A stretch of 64,000 nucleotides of DNA from Nitratiruptor tergarcus DSM 16512 (GTDB lineage: Bacteria; Campylobacterota; Campylobacteria; Campylobacterales; Nitratiruptoraceae), in contig NZ_AP026671.1 of NCBI RefSeq assembly GCF_027946175.1, positions 930,001 to 994,000 on the forward strand, in the 5' to 3' direction. Below the pieces are notes generated by a model, which was given only the letters and a program-made list of their open reading frames with translations, had not been told where the DNA came from and ran no database searches. Positions 52,598-61,997 of this stretch are shown piece after piece. Each line of letters opens with the position of its first letter. Position 1 is the stretch's first letter. A program made the position numbers and the translations under genes.

Positions 52598-53929
52598 TTA
52601 TGCTTTTGCTTTATCTTCTTCAATTGCCATACGAACGATATCTGTGATATGCGTTTCTGGTCCAAAAACTTTGATAGGTAGACCCAATCTCTCAGCTGCT
52701 TCTTTAATATCTTTCAAACCTTTTTCATAGTTTGGACCACCACGTCTTACATAAATTCTTACACCTACATCTTTCATCTTATCTGCATACTTTTCAAAAG
52801 CTTGAATAATACCTGTAAATGTTTTTGCAACATCTGTAAAGTTTGCTATCGCACCACCAATAATTAAGATTTTATCTCTTCCTTGCGGGTCTTTTTTTCG
52901 GGTCATTAAATCAAGCACAGTCTCAGTATAAAATCGTGTCTCATCAGTTGTAGGACCACCAGAGTATTCACCATAATTTGCAAGTTCTGCAACACCGCCA
53001 GCCAAGTCTGCAATAGTATCCGCATAGACAACTGAAGCACCACCACCTGCTACAAGCGTCCAGATTCTTCCTTCTGGATTAAGTACAGTCAGTTTCAAAG
53101 AAGCACCACTTTTTGCATCCGCTTCCGCAATCGCTTTTTCTTCTGGACTCTTTTCTGGCATTCCAAAAGGTGTTGGAAACTCAATATCGCCCCACTTATC
53201 TCGCATCAAAAATCCTGCAGTATCATCAAGTCGTGCAACAAGGTCAAGAAGATAGACATTATCGCCAACAATAACTACAGGGTTGATTTCAAGGTATGCA
53301 AAATTGAGATCTCTAAAAAATTTATAGAAATTTACAGCAAAATTTGCATAGGTCTCTTTTTTATCTTCTGGAATATCAGCTGGAATGTTCTCTTTAATAA
53401 TTTTTTCAATCTCTTCATCACTTGCATTAATTGGAATTTTCACTTCAACAACTTTATCCCAATTCTCTTCTACCTCCATACCGCCATGAGCACTCATATA
53501 GAGCACATCATAGTTTTCATCAAGAGTTGTTGCCGCAATATAGTACTCTTCATCTTCCGTATGTGGTGTAAAAGGCTCAACGATAAAATGTGTTAAAACA
53601 CCTTTTTGTCCGCTAAGAAGTGTGGTTTCTTGATTTCTTTTTTCATCGATCCATTTTGCTGCATCTTCAAGTGTCACATCACCTGGCTTATTGACTTTAA
53701 AAAGTACAAGATTGTTTTTTCCTCTTTTTCCAAAAAGCATATCTGGTTTTGCAACAAGAGGTTTGTTTTTGAGCCACTCATATCCTGGCTCCTCAGCTTT
53801 CTTTTTAAGTTCCTCTCCACTTGTAACAAGTACCGACTCGAAAGGATATTTAAGAGGAGCAAAATATTTGTCCCAATTTTGTGCAAAAAGCTTCTTGCCG
53901 TCGTATTCACGTATCGCTCTTTGAGCCAT
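52598..53929 (-). CDS. aclB: ATP-citrate lyase beta subunit
   Basis: 443 residues with an N-terminal ATP-grasp domain (AREYDGKKLFAQNW; KPDMLFGKRGKNNL; LNFAYLEINPVVI) and a C-terminal CoA-ligase-like domain (WTLVAGGGASVVYADTI; YSGGPTTDETRFY; ILIIGGAIANFTDVAKTF). It phosphorylates the alpha subunit His. AAGGAG precedes the ATG. It is the first gene of the aclB-aclA operon. Confidence 0.96.
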   Translation of the reverse strand: MAQRAIREYDGKKLFAQNWDKYFAPLKYPFESVLVTSGEELKKKAEEPGYEWLKNKPLVAKPDMLFGKRGKNNLVLFKVNKPGDVTLEDAAKWIDEKRNQETTLLSGQKGVLTHFIVEPFTPHTEDEEYYIAATTLDENYDVLYMSAHGGMEVEENWDKVVEVKIPINASDEEIEKIIKENIPADIPEDKKETYANFAVNFYKFFRDLNFAYLEINPVVIVGDNVYLLDLVARLDDTAGFLMRDKWGDIEFPTPFGMPEKSPEEKAIAEADAKSGASLKLTVLNPEGRIWTLVAGGGASVVYADTIADLAGGVAELANYGEYSGGPTTDETRFYTETVLDLMTRKKDPQGRDKILIIGGAIANFTDVAKTFTGIIQAFEKYADKMKDVGVRIYVRRGGPNYEKGLKDIKEAAERLGLPIKVFGPETHITDIVRMAIEEDKAKA

Positions 53930-53960
53930 CTGTTCTCCTTAAAAATTATTGATTTGTGCT

Positions 53961-53966
53961 ATTGTA
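53961..53966 (-). promoter_or_regulatory. -10 box for aclBA
   Basis: TACAAT on the minus strand, 32 bases before the aclB ATG, in a very AT-rich gap. No clear -35. Confidence 0.45.
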
Positions 53967-54002
53967 ACATTTAATTTAAAATATACTCATTTATTTTTTT
54001 TC

Positions 54003-54024
54003 AAAAGAGTTTATTCACTCTTTT
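54003..54024. terminator. Possible terminator between the GT-C gene and aclB
   Basis: A perfect 8-bp stem (AAAAGAGT / ACTCTTTT) with loop TTATTC. The stem itself ends in four T on either strand; the following minus-strand sequence is A-rich, so strength is doubtful. Confidence 0.35.
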
Positions 54025-54062
54025 TATGTTTATTTTTGTTACAAATTATATTTTATCTCTAT

Positions 54063-55208
54063 TTATTCGTTACTTTTAGAAACATAATAACTCGCCAGGA
54101 TCCTATTGTTATAGTGTATATTAATTTTTTCCCCTGAAGTTTTTGAAAGTTTAAAATTACTACAAAAGCCAATACCATAAAACTGCAGTTGCAGTGACAG
54201 TGAAGCATCAGAAGTAGTAAGACAGGAGATACCTCTTTGCTGTAGCTCTTTTGCAAGGAGTTTCCCTATATAATACTGCTTTGCAAAATGGCGTTTGAGA
54301 TGACCAAAAAGAAGTTCATTGAAAAAAAGAGCAGCATCATTGAGAATCATAAAAGAGATAACAATAACAAAAGCAAAATAAAACTTTTTGCGATATTTTG
54401 GAAGACGTGAACGCACACTATGCAAAAAGGTGCGTACCATCAAAATCACTCCAAACACTGCAAAAGGAGCAAAATCTAAAAGGTTTATTTTTTGTCTGAA
54501 AGAGAGAAATAGTGCAAACAAAAATGCTACTGCACTCACAAACCATAAAACATCTTTATGCTCTTTTATCATAGTTCTATAAATGACATAAAAAAAATAG
54601 AGAAAAAGAAGAGGGGAAAATATTGCACTAAAAACTCCAAAAGTATCAAGAAAATAGCTTTTTGGCTTCCCTCCTACAGAAAAACCAAAAAGAAGTATAG
54701 ATGCACAAAAGAGAATAAAATAAAAAAATGCATATCTCCATCTTTTTTTATAGAGTGTATAAAAAGCAATAGCTAAAAACAAAATTGCAAAGGCCTTATC
54801 CAAAAAGAGTAAAACGAGAGCAAGAATCATCCCACCAATACGAAAGGGGGAAAGAAGCAGTAAAAGTGCTGTTAAAAAGATTAAAAAAGGGGCTTTATTG
54901 AGAATTACACCGGTTGCTAAAACTGCTGGAAGAAGAGAGTAAATAACTGCTGCCAGCAGTGCATCTTGCTCTTTTTTTACATAACGTTTTGCCAAAAGAT
55001 ATATGAGATAGACATTTGCTATAGAGATAAGTAGTACTGGTAACCGCACAAAGAGCTCTTGCGGGTATATTTTATACAAAGTGTTTGCAAGAGTATGAAG
55101 CCATCCAGATGAAGCAAACACAATTTTTGCCTCATCTGGACCTATGCCAAGTTTTAATGAACCATAAAGAAGAATAAAAAAGTAAAAAAGAATATAATAA
55201 AAGATCAT
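54063..55208 (-). CDS. Multi-span membrane protein, GT-C glycosyltransferase-like
   Basis: 381 residues with about 9-10 membrane helices and a ~70-residue C-terminal soluble end. An acidic pair after the first helix (LGIGPDEAKIVF, about 19-30) resembles the catalytic first-loop motif of PMT/ArnT-type GT-C glycosyltransferases, which use polyprenyl-linked sugars. The periplasmic C-terminal domain is much smaller than in ArnT. Neither donor nor acceptor can be named. It overlaps trpG by 4 bases at its start and ends the mqnE-PRT-trpG-GT run. Confidence 0.6.
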   Translation of the reverse strand: MIFYYILFYFFILLYGSLKLGIGPDEAKIVFASSGWLHTLANTLYKIYPQELFVRLPVLLISIANVYLIYLLAKRYVKKEQDALLAAVIYSLLPAVLATGVILNKAPFLIFLTALLLLLSPFRIGGMILALVLLFLDKAFAILFLAIAFYTLYKKRWRYAFFYFILFCASILLFGFSVGGKPKSYFLDTFGVFSAIFSPLLFLYFFYVIYRTMIKEHKDVLWFVSAVAFLFALFLSFRQKINLLDFAPFAVFGVILMVRTFLHSVRSRLPKYRKKFYFAFVIVISFMILNDAALFFNELLFGHLKRHFAKQYYIGKLLAKELQQRGISCLTTSDASLSLQLQFYGIGFCSNFKLSKTSGEKINIHYNNRILASYYVSKSNE

Positions 55209-55774
55209 ATATGCAAAAAATTATCCAGTATTTCGTATCCGTGTTCACTCATAATTGATTCAGGATGAAATTGTACACCATATATCGGTCTTCCTGCCAC
55301 TTCCAATGCCATAATCTCTTTATCATCTTTGCTATAAGCAGTTGGCTTGATAATAGATGGAAGGTTGTTTTGATTGACAACAAGAGAATGGTAACGCGTA
55401 GCACGAAACTCTTTAGGGAGTTTGTTAAAAATTTTTGTATTGTCACTAACTACAATTTGCGAAGTTTTTCCATGCATCATATTTTTTGCTTGAATAATCT
55501 CTCCCCCAAAAGCTTGCGCAATAGTTTGATGTCCAAGGCAAATCCCAAGAATAGGTTTTCTCTCAGCAAATTTTTTGACAACATCAAGACTTACTCCAGC
55601 CTCATTTGGTGTAGCAGGGCCTGGTGAAATGATAATTTTTTCAGGATTGAGTTTTTCAATCTCTTCAACGCTCATTTCGTCATTGCGAATAACTTTGAGA
55701 TTTGCTCCAAGCTCTAAGCAGTATTGCACAATGTTATATGTAAAGCTATCGTAATTATCTATCATAAGTATCAT
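55205..55774 (-). CDS. trpG: Glutamine amidotransferase of anthranilate / aminodeoxychorismate synthase
   Basis: 189 residues with class I amidotransferase motifs: MIDNYDSFTYN, SPGPATPNEAG, nucleophile C79 in GICLGHQ, and His/Glu in VQFHPES. It supplies ammonia to TrpE or PabB; which partner cannot be told because neither is in the window (pabA is an equal reading). It overlaps the phosphoribosyltransferase by 20 bases. Confidence 0.88.
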   Translation of the reverse strand: MILMIDNYDSFTYNIVQYCLELGANLKVIRNDEMSVEEIEKLNPEKIIISPGPATPNEAGVSLDVVKKFAERKPILGICLGHQTIAQAFGGEIIQAKNMMHGKTSQIVVSDNTKIFNKLPKEFRATRYHSLVVNQNNLPSIIKPTAYSKDDKEIMALEVAGRPIYGVQFHPESIMSEHGYEILDNFLHI

Positions 55775-56207
55775 GTAAATCCCTTGTCCAAAAAAAATCT
55801 ATCCATTCATCGGCATATTGTACAAAAAAATCTGGCTGAAACTTTGCACTCGATTTATAAAACAGTACTGCAGACTTGCAAATAAGATGAGGAAATTTCT
55901 CCTTTACTTGTGCAATCACACGCTCCAATGTCTCACCAGAATCAACGATCTCATCTACAATTAAAATGCGCTCATGACAACTAAGATCTGGAATATTGCC
56001 TATAGTAACACATGGTAATTTCTTTTGATCCTCATAGCCAATTGCACTAATTGCATAAACACTACGAATATTGTAATACTCTCCCAAAAAATGGGCGATC
56101 GTTAAACCACCTCTACTTATTGCAACTATTGCATCAAACTTAAAATCTATTTTTTTTGTAAGAGTTTTGAGATCTCTTATAAATTCTTCGTAGCTGTAAT
56201 AGCGCAT
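55755..56207 (-). CDS. Purine-type phosphoribosyltransferase family protein
   Basis: About 150 residues of a type I PRTase fold. The PRPP loop is ILIVDEIVDSGETL (about 87-100) and the N-terminal ISRGGLTIAHFLG is the pyrophosphate loop. It resembles Gpt/Hpt-like enzymes but the base is not evident. ATG 56207 overlaps the mqnE stop by one base (TAATG) and is preferred over TTG 56213. Adjacent mqnE feeds a pathway that later releases hypoxanthine, so salvage of that base is an attractive but unproven role. Confidence 0.75.
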   Translation of the reverse strand: MRYYSYEEFIRDLKTLTKKIDFKFDAIVAISRGGLTIAHFLGEYYNIRSVYAISAIGYEDQKKLPCVTIGNIPDLSCHERILIVDEIVDSGETLERVIAQVKEKFPHLICKSAVLFYKSSAKFQPDFFVQYADEWIDFFWTRDLHDTYDR

Positions 56208-57268
56208 TACCAAACTTTTATTTCATTGTAGAGGCTGTCACGCTCGACGGGAATAAAACCGCTATCTTTAATAAGTGCTACAAACTCTTCTAGTGGCACA
56301 CCATAACGGCTTTGGGCTCCTGCAGCACTTTGAATAGCTTCGCGCTCAATTGTACCATCTAAATCATCTGCACCAAACTCCTGCGCAACAAGTGCAAGAT
56401 TGAGCGTAGAGGTAGCCCAATAGGCTTTGATATGAGGAATGTTATCAAGCAAGATTCTTGCAATTGCTATAGTTTTGAGATACTCCTGGCCTGTTACAAA
56501 ATTTTGGACTTTGAGGTAGTTGTTCTCTTTTTGATAAATAAGAGGAATAAAACAGTTAAAACCTCCTGTTTCATCTTGAAGATTACGCAGTCGCAGCATA
56601 TGATCTATACGATGCTCCCTTTTTTCTACATGGCCAAAAAGCATTGTGGCATTACTTTTACGCCCTCTTTTGTGCCAAAGTCTATGAATTTGCAGCCACT
56701 CTTGGCTTGAGACTTTTCCTTTGCAGATATATTCTCTTACCTCTTCATCAAATATTTCAGCACCACCTCCTGGCATACTATCTACACCATTATCAATCAT
56801 CAAATCGATCATCTCTTCAAACTCAAGACCATACTCTTTTGCCAAAAAATTCACCTCAGCTGCAGTGAGGGCTTTTATATGAATATGAGGAAATTGCTCT
56901 TTAATTTTGCGAAACATCCCCAAATACCAATCAAGTCTAGCTTTGTCATTATGCGCTGAGACAATATGCACCTCTTTGATGCCTCGCTTACTTGCATCTT
57001 CGACTATTGCCAAAACTTCATCATGGCTCATTGTATAAGGATTTGGATTTTTACGGTTGGCGCTAAAAGCGCAGAACTTACAGATGTCTTTACAGATATT
57101 TGTTGGATTTATATGACGATTGATATTAAAAAAACTCTTTTTACCATAAAGCTCTTTTCTTCTTTTATCTGCATATTTTGCTAATGTAAAAAGATCTACA
57201 TCATAGAGCTGTACACCTTCATCAAAACCGAGCCGCTCACCGTTTTCTAGTTTTTGGAGAATATCCAT
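56207..57268 (-). CDS. mqnE: Aminofutalosine synthase (radical SAM)
   Basis: Second step of the futalosine menaquinone pathway. 353 residues with the radical-SAM cluster motif CKDICKFC (C59, C63, C66), VHIVSAHNDKARLDWY, HIKALTAAEVNFLAKEYG, and DSMPGGGAEIFDEEVRE, which fit MqnE rather than MqnC. It is the first gene of its run and shares a symmetric divergent promoter with glnD. Confidence 0.9.
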   Translation of the reverse strand: MDILQKLENGERLGFDEGVQLYDVDLFTLAKYADKRRKELYGKKSFFNINRHINPTNICKDICKFCAFSANRKNPNPYTMSHDEVLAIVEDASKRGIKEVHIVSAHNDKARLDWYLGMFRKIKEQFPHIHIKALTAAEVNFLAKEYGLEFEEMIDLMIDNGVDSMPGGGAEIFDEEVREYICKGKVSSQEWLQIHRLWHKRGRKSNATMLFGHVEKREHRIDHMLRLRNLQDETGGFNCFIPLIYQKENNYLKVQNFVTGQEYLKTIAIARILLDNIPHIKAYWATSTLNLALVAQEFGADDLDGTIEREAIQSAAGAQSRYGVPLEEFVALIKDSGFIPVERDSLYNEIKVW

Positions 57269-57284
57269 CTACCCCTCTTCTAAG

Positions 57285-57306
57285 TTTTGTATAATATTAT
57301 ACAAAA
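57285..57306. promoter_or_regulatory. 22-bp palindromic divergent promoter of mqnE and glnD
   Basis: TTTTGTATAAT (57285-57295) is followed at once by its exact reverse complement (57296-57306). Each half carries a TATAAT: plus strand 57290-57295 for glnD, minus strand 57296-57301 for mqnE. Each box is about 20-30 bases from its start codon. Confidence 0.65.
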
Positions 57307-57317
57307 AAAGGGCAGAC

Positions 57318-59834
57318 TTGGATATAAAATATGTTATAGAGGAGCTTCTCAATGAAAATGCAGATGATCTCACTATCTCCAAAGCACTTCGCAACTCAAT
57401 CAATGAATATTTCAAAAAATTAGATCAACTATTCGATAAAACACAGGGTAAAGATTTTCTTGTCAAACATACAAGGTATATTGATTCTATTATTACTGCT
57501 ATATACAAAGTGGCAGTACGAAAAATGTTTGGAATCTACTCTCCCCTTTCAAATGCCATTCCCATAACAGTTATTGCTCTTGGAAGTTATGGAAGAGAGC
57601 AGCTCGCTCCCTATTCAGATATAGATCTTTTGATCTTATATGAAGAGACAGAAGGGTACAATACCAAAGCTCTCATAGAAAAGATTCTCTATATTATCTG
57701 GGATACGAAACTCAAACTCGGCCATAGGGTTCATGAGTTAAAAGAGATCCAAGAAATAGCAAAAAGTGACGATACTATCAAAACGGCCCTCTTAGAATCG
57801 CGTTTTTTGATAGGAAGTAAATATTTATGGTTTAAATATGAAAACGAGCTTGCAAAGGTGCGCCAATATAATCAAAAAGAGTATATTTTGGCAAAAATTG
57901 AAGAGGCAAAAAAACGCAGACACAAATACCCTTTTGCGATGGAGCCACATATAAAAGAGGGAGTGGGAAGCCTGCGCGATGCAAATCTGGTTTACTGGAT
58001 TGCAAACGTAATATATGGCATAACTTCTTTAAAAAATCTCATTGGCACACTTTTCAATGAAGAGGAGTACAAAGAGTATCGTATCGCACTTGAATGGCTC
58101 TTTCGTATCCGTGCAGCTCTTCATCTTGTAGCTAAGAAAAAAGAGGATAGACTTTTACTACAATATATACCTGATGTGGCAACAAAGCTTGATGTCAAAG
58201 GTACAACGCCACAGAAAAAACAGCAAAATCTCGTCACAAAAACCCTCCAAGCTATGCATACGATTGATACTTTCTCTCAGATATATACAAAAAAGATGAT
58301 ACGCAGATATCTCTTTAATGCACTAAATATTCCAAAACTCCATAGTGGTAGAGTAAAAGAGAGACTCTTTATATGTGAAGAGATGGCATTTGCATCCTAT
58401 TTTGTACAAGAAAATGCACTTAAATCATTTCTTGATTTTCTTGTGCACAATGAATTTAAAAAATATGATCCAAGCCTTGTGCACTATGCAAAAAAAGTAA
58501 AATCTCCTAAGCAATTAGCAAAAACGACTGCTAAAACCATCAAAAAACTCTACTATAAGAACAGTCTCTACCCCGTCTTATGCCTTTTACACAAAAGCAA
58601 TCTCCTTGCAAATGTGGTACCTCCTCTTAAAAAAGTGATGTTTATGCCGCAATTTGATGGATATCACAAATACCCCGTAGATATTCATTCGCTCATGTGT
58701 ATCAAAGCATTGGAAGAGATAGATGATCCACATTTACAAAATCTTTGGAATAATTTAAATGATGAAGAAAAAGCTCTTCTCAAACTTGTTATACTCCTCC
58801 ATGATAGTGGTAAGGGCAGACGGCAAAGGCACCATGATGTTGGTGCCAAACTTTTTAAGACTTATGCACAAAAGTTGGGATTTTCTTCAGACTTAATTGA
58901 AACGGGCGCAATTCTTATCAAACACCACACAGATATGACAGATAACGCATATAACAAAGATTTTCATAATGAAAAAGTGCTTCTCGCTTTTGTAGCACCT
59001 CTCAAAAACAAAAAGAGACTGGATATGCTCTATCTTCTCACGTATGCTGATGTTAATGGTGTAGGAAACAATGTCTATACTTCATACAATGCAAAACTTC
59101 TCAAAGAGCTTTATACGCTTGCACTTGAATCTTTACAAAGAAGCGAAATACTCGATGAAGTAAGTAAAAGGCTCAAAAAAGAGAATGCACTGAAGAAAAA
59201 TGCAGCATTTCTTGCTCTGCCAAGGATGCTGCAAAAACGTATTTTATCTATAGAATCAAATCTCTTTTTTATAAAGCATAAAACCGAAGAGATTATTGAA
59301 ATATCAAAGATAGCTTATGAAACCGATGATTATACATACAAAATAAAAAATGATGACTTTTTGCGTATTGAGATCATTAGAACCACACCTATAAATTTGG
59401 GATATCTTCTTGGGAAACTCTCCTACCTCGATATAGTCTCTATGGAGGTGTTTAAGCTCTTTGATAATAAAAAGTTTTTTCGCATAGAATTTATGGAAAA
59501 AGATGAAGAGAATATCGACTTTATTACACATGTAATCGAAGATTCTTTTGATATGAGCAAAAAAATTCGCCTCAAACGTCCGATAATCGAAAAAAGTGGT
59601 ATAAAAATCGATTGTAATCACTCAAAAACTTACGCGATGATGAGTATAGAAGCGCCCAATCAAAAAGGTTTGCTCGCTTATATAGCAAAAGTTTTTGATG
59701 AGTTTGGTATCGATATAGCCACAGCAAAGATTCATACTATTAAAAAAAGAGCGAAGGATCTCTTTTTGATAGAAAAGAATGGAAACTTTTGTACAAGAAC
59801 TGAGGAAATCTTAAAAAAATTGCTAGGAGAGTAG
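57318..59834 (+). CDS. glnD: PII uridylyltransferase / uridylyl-removing enzyme GlnD
   Basis: Bifunctional sensor that uridylylates PII when glutamine is low and removes UMP when it is high. 838 residues: nucleotidyltransferase motif ALGSYGREQLAPYSDIDLL (about 84-102), a linker domain, an HD hydrolase domain (KYPVDIHSLMCIKAL; LLHDSGKGRRQRHHDVGAKL, about 490-515), and C-terminal ACT domain(s) (SIEAPNQKGLLAYIAKVF). The start is TTG 57318 with AAGGG 5 bases upstream. It reads into glmS with a 3-base gap. Confidence 0.9.
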   Translation: MDIKYVIEELLNENADDLTISKALRNSINEYFKKLDQLFDKTQGKDFLVKHTRYIDSIITAIYKVAVRKMFGIYSPLSNAIPITVIALGSYGREQLAPYSDIDLLILYEETEGYNTKALIEKILYIIWDTKLKLGHRVHELKEIQEIAKSDDTIKTALLESRFLIGSKYLWFKYENELAKVRQYNQKEYILAKIEEAKKRRHKYPFAMEPHIKEGVGSLRDANLVYWIANVIYGITSLKNLIGTLFNEEEYKEYRIALEWLFRIRAALHLVAKKKEDRLLLQYIPDVATKLDVKGTTPQKKQQNLVTKTLQAMHTIDTFSQIYTKKMIRRYLFNALNIPKLHSGRVKERLFICEEMAFASYFVQENALKSFLDFLVHNEFKKYDPSLVHYAKKVKSPKQLAKTTAKTIKKLYYKNSLYPVLCLLHKSNLLANVVPPLKKVMFMPQFDGYHKYPVDIHSLMCIKALEEIDDPHLQNLWNNLNDEEKALLKLVILLHDSGKGRRQRHHDVGAKLFKTYAQKLGFSSDLIETGAILIKHHTDMTDNAYNKDFHNEKVLLAFVAPLKNKKRLDMLYLLTYADVNGVGNNVYTSYNAKLLKELYTLALESLQRSEILDEVSKRLKKENALKKNAAFLALPRMLQKRILSIESNLFFIKHKTEEIIEISKIAYETDDYTYKIKNDDFLRIEIIRTTPINLGYLLGKLSYLDIVSMEVFKLFDNKKFFRIEFMEKDEENIDFITHVIEDSFDMSKKIRLKRPIIEKSGIKIDCNHSKTYAMMSIEAPNQKGLLAYIAKVFDEFGIDIATAKIHTIKKRAKDLFLIEKNGNFCTRTEEILKKLLGE

Positions 59835-59837
59835 CTG

Positions 59838-61637
59838 GTGTGCGGAATTGTTGGTTACATTGGACAAAATAATATCAAAGAGTTTTTGCTTGATGGCTTA
59901 AAAGAGCTCGAATATAGAGGATATGATAGTGCAGGATTAGCAATACTGCAAAAGAGCGAACTTAAAATTTGCAAAGCTGTAGGAAAACTCGAAAATCTCC
60001 GCCGTAAATGTGCTGATATGAAAGTAGAGGGCTTTGGTGTTGGGATTGCTCATACAAGATGGGCAACTCATGGCAAACCAACAGAACTCAATGCCCATCC
60101 CCATTTAGGTGAGTTTAGTTATGTTGTCCACAATGGAATCATAGAAAACTATAAAGAGCTTAAAGAAAGTATCGATGCAAAATTTGTTAGTCAAACAGAT
60201 ACAGAAGTAATCGTACACCTTTTTGAAAAAAATTTAAAAGAGTTAAATGATCCTCTCAAAGCTTTTAAAGCAACTATCGATGCACTCAAAGGCGCTTATG
60301 CAATTTTGCTTATTACAAAAGCTGCACCAGATAAGATCTTCTTTGCAAAAGAGGGTTCCCCTCTCATAGTTGGCAAAAATGAAGAAGAGATCTATTTTGC
60401 TTCTAGCGATGCACCCCTCATAGGACACGCAAAAGAGGTGCACTATCTTGAAGATGGAGAGTGGGGAGTAGCTGCGTATGGCAAAGTTACACTCTTTAAA
60501 AATGAAGAGCACATCGAGCCCGATTTTCAACCGCTCACTATCAACAAAGAGCTCGCGCAAAAAGGTGGATATCGCTTTTTTATGGAAAAAGAGATCTATG
60601 AGCAAAGCGATGTAATTACTGAGACGATGATGGGAAGAGTGGTTAATTCACATATAGAGTTTGAAGAGATTGAGAGTGAATTTTTACAAGAAATCAAAGC
60701 AATCAAAATTTGTGCATGTGGCACAAGCTACCATGCAGGACTCAGTGGTGCCTATCTTATCGAAAAACTTGCTCGCATTCCTGTATCTTGCGAGATAGCT
60801 AGTGAGTTTCGCTATAAAGATCCTGTTTTACATAAAGATACGCTCTTTATTGTTATTAGCCAAAGTGGTGAGACAGCTGATACTCTCGAAGCTCTCAAGA
60901 TGGCTAAGAGTGCAGGCCTTAAAACTTTAGCTATATGCAATGTAGATAACTCATCGATTGTACGACTTGCAGATCGCACTATTCTTACCCGTGCAGGCAT
61001 AGAAAAAGGAGTTGCAAGTACCAAAGCATTTACAACGCAAGTGATGGTACTATGGATGCTAGCTCTCTATTTCTCTCAATTGACCAATACACTTGATGAA
61101 AACTCCCGCGCAAAAGAAATAGAAGCGCTGCTGCATACACCACATGCGCTCAAAGTTGATGAGAATCTCCATGAGCGTATTCGGCGTCTGTCAAAACGTT
61201 ACCTCCATGGTCATGGATTTTTTTTCATTGGGCGTGATATTTTCTTTCCCCTTGCACTTGAGGGTGCATTAAAACTCAAAGAGATTAGTTATCTCCACGC
61301 AGAGGGCTACCCAGCTGGAGAGATGAAACATGGTCCCATTGCCCTTGCAGATCCCGAACTCTTTACTATTGCACTTATGCCAAAGAACCTCCTCTATGAC
61401 AAAATCAAAAGCAATGTAGAAGAGCTTAGTGCAAGAGATTCTACAATTTGTGCAATCAGCTCGCAAGAGTTTGAACTCGCGGATGACTTTGTCCGTATCC
61501 ACACATGGGATCACTATATGCTCGAATACTATGAGATGGCTGTAGTATTGCAGCTTTTGGCTATGGAGATTGCCATTAGACTCGGCAATGACGTAGATAT
61601 GCCAAGAAACTTGGCCAAATCAGTAACGGTGGAATAA
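59838..61637 (+). CDS. glmS: Glutamine-fructose-6-phosphate aminotransferase (isomerizing)
   Basis: Makes glucosamine 6-phosphate for peptidoglycan and lipopolysaccharide. 599 residues: glutaminase domain with Cys2 nucleophile (CGIVGYIG) and HTRWATHG, then two SIS domains (CACGTSYHAG; SQSGETADTLEAL) and the C-terminus DMPRNLAKSVTVE. The start is GTG, fixed by Cys at position 2, with TAGGAGA upstream. It lies in the middle of a glnD-glmS-flgN-flgK run. Confidence 0.97.
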   Translation: MCGIVGYIGQNNIKEFLLDGLKELEYRGYDSAGLAILQKSELKICKAVGKLENLRRKCADMKVEGFGVGIAHTRWATHGKPTELNAHPHLGEFSYVVHNGIIENYKELKESIDAKFVSQTDTEVIVHLFEKNLKELNDPLKAFKATIDALKGAYAILLITKAAPDKIFFAKEGSPLIVGKNEEEIYFASSDAPLIGHAKEVHYLEDGEWGVAAYGKVTLFKNEEHIEPDFQPLTINKELAQKGGYRFFMEKEIYEQSDVITETMMGRVVNSHIEFEEIESEFLQEIKAIKICACGTSYHAGLSGAYLIEKLARIPVSCEIASEFRYKDPVLHKDTLFIVISQSGETADTLEALKMAKSAGLKTLAICNVDNSSIVRLADRTILTRAGIEKGVASTKAFTTQVMVLWMLALYFSQLTNTLDENSRAKEIEALLHTPHALKVDENLHERIRRLSKRYLHGHGFFFIGRDIFFPLALEGALKLKEISYLHAEGYPAGEMKHGPIALADPELFTIALMPKNLLYDKIKSNVEELSARDSTICAISSQEFELADDFVRIHTWDHYMLEYYEMAVVLQLLAMEIAIRLGNDVDMPRNLAKSVTVE

Positions 61638-61638
61638 T

Positions 61639-61995
61639 ATGAACGCGCAAGAGCTTTTAAATCAATTTATCGAAGAGTTGAAAAAAGAAAATAAACTTCT
61701 TATCGAAAGTGTCAAAGAAAAAGATGCTTCGAGTAGACTCATGGAGATTGTCCAACGCAAAGAGGAGATCTTGCGCCAAATACTCTCGCTAGAAAAAGAG
61801 GAGGTAGAACCATATCAAGAGGAGCTGCAGCTCATTGATGAGCTTACTGAGCGCAATAAAAGTCTTGCAGTCAATAACATAGAGTTTATTAATGACATCT
61901 TTGATGCCATTTATGCAGCCAACTCTCCCACAAAATATACAAAAGATGGTAATATAACTACATCCAAAGAGGGTTTTTTCAATAAGAAGGTGTAG
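61639..61995 (+). CDS. flgN: FlgN-like flagellar chaperone (probable)
   Basis: 118 residues, almost entirely helical and charged, with long heptad-like stretches (ELLNQFIEELKKENKLLIES; RKEEILRQILSLEKEEVE) and a conserved-looking middle ERNKSLAVNNIEFINDIFD. The shape and its position directly before flgK fit FlgN, the export chaperone for FlgK and FlgL. Sequence similarity of this family is low, so the call rests mainly on context. It starts one base after glmS. Confidence 0.7.
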   Translation: MNAQELLNQFIEELKKENKLLIESVKEKDASSRLMEIVQRKEEILRQILSLEKEEVEPYQEELQLIDELTERNKSLAVNNIEFINDIFDAIYAANSPTKYTKDGNITTSKEGFFNKKV

Positions 61996-61997
61996 TC

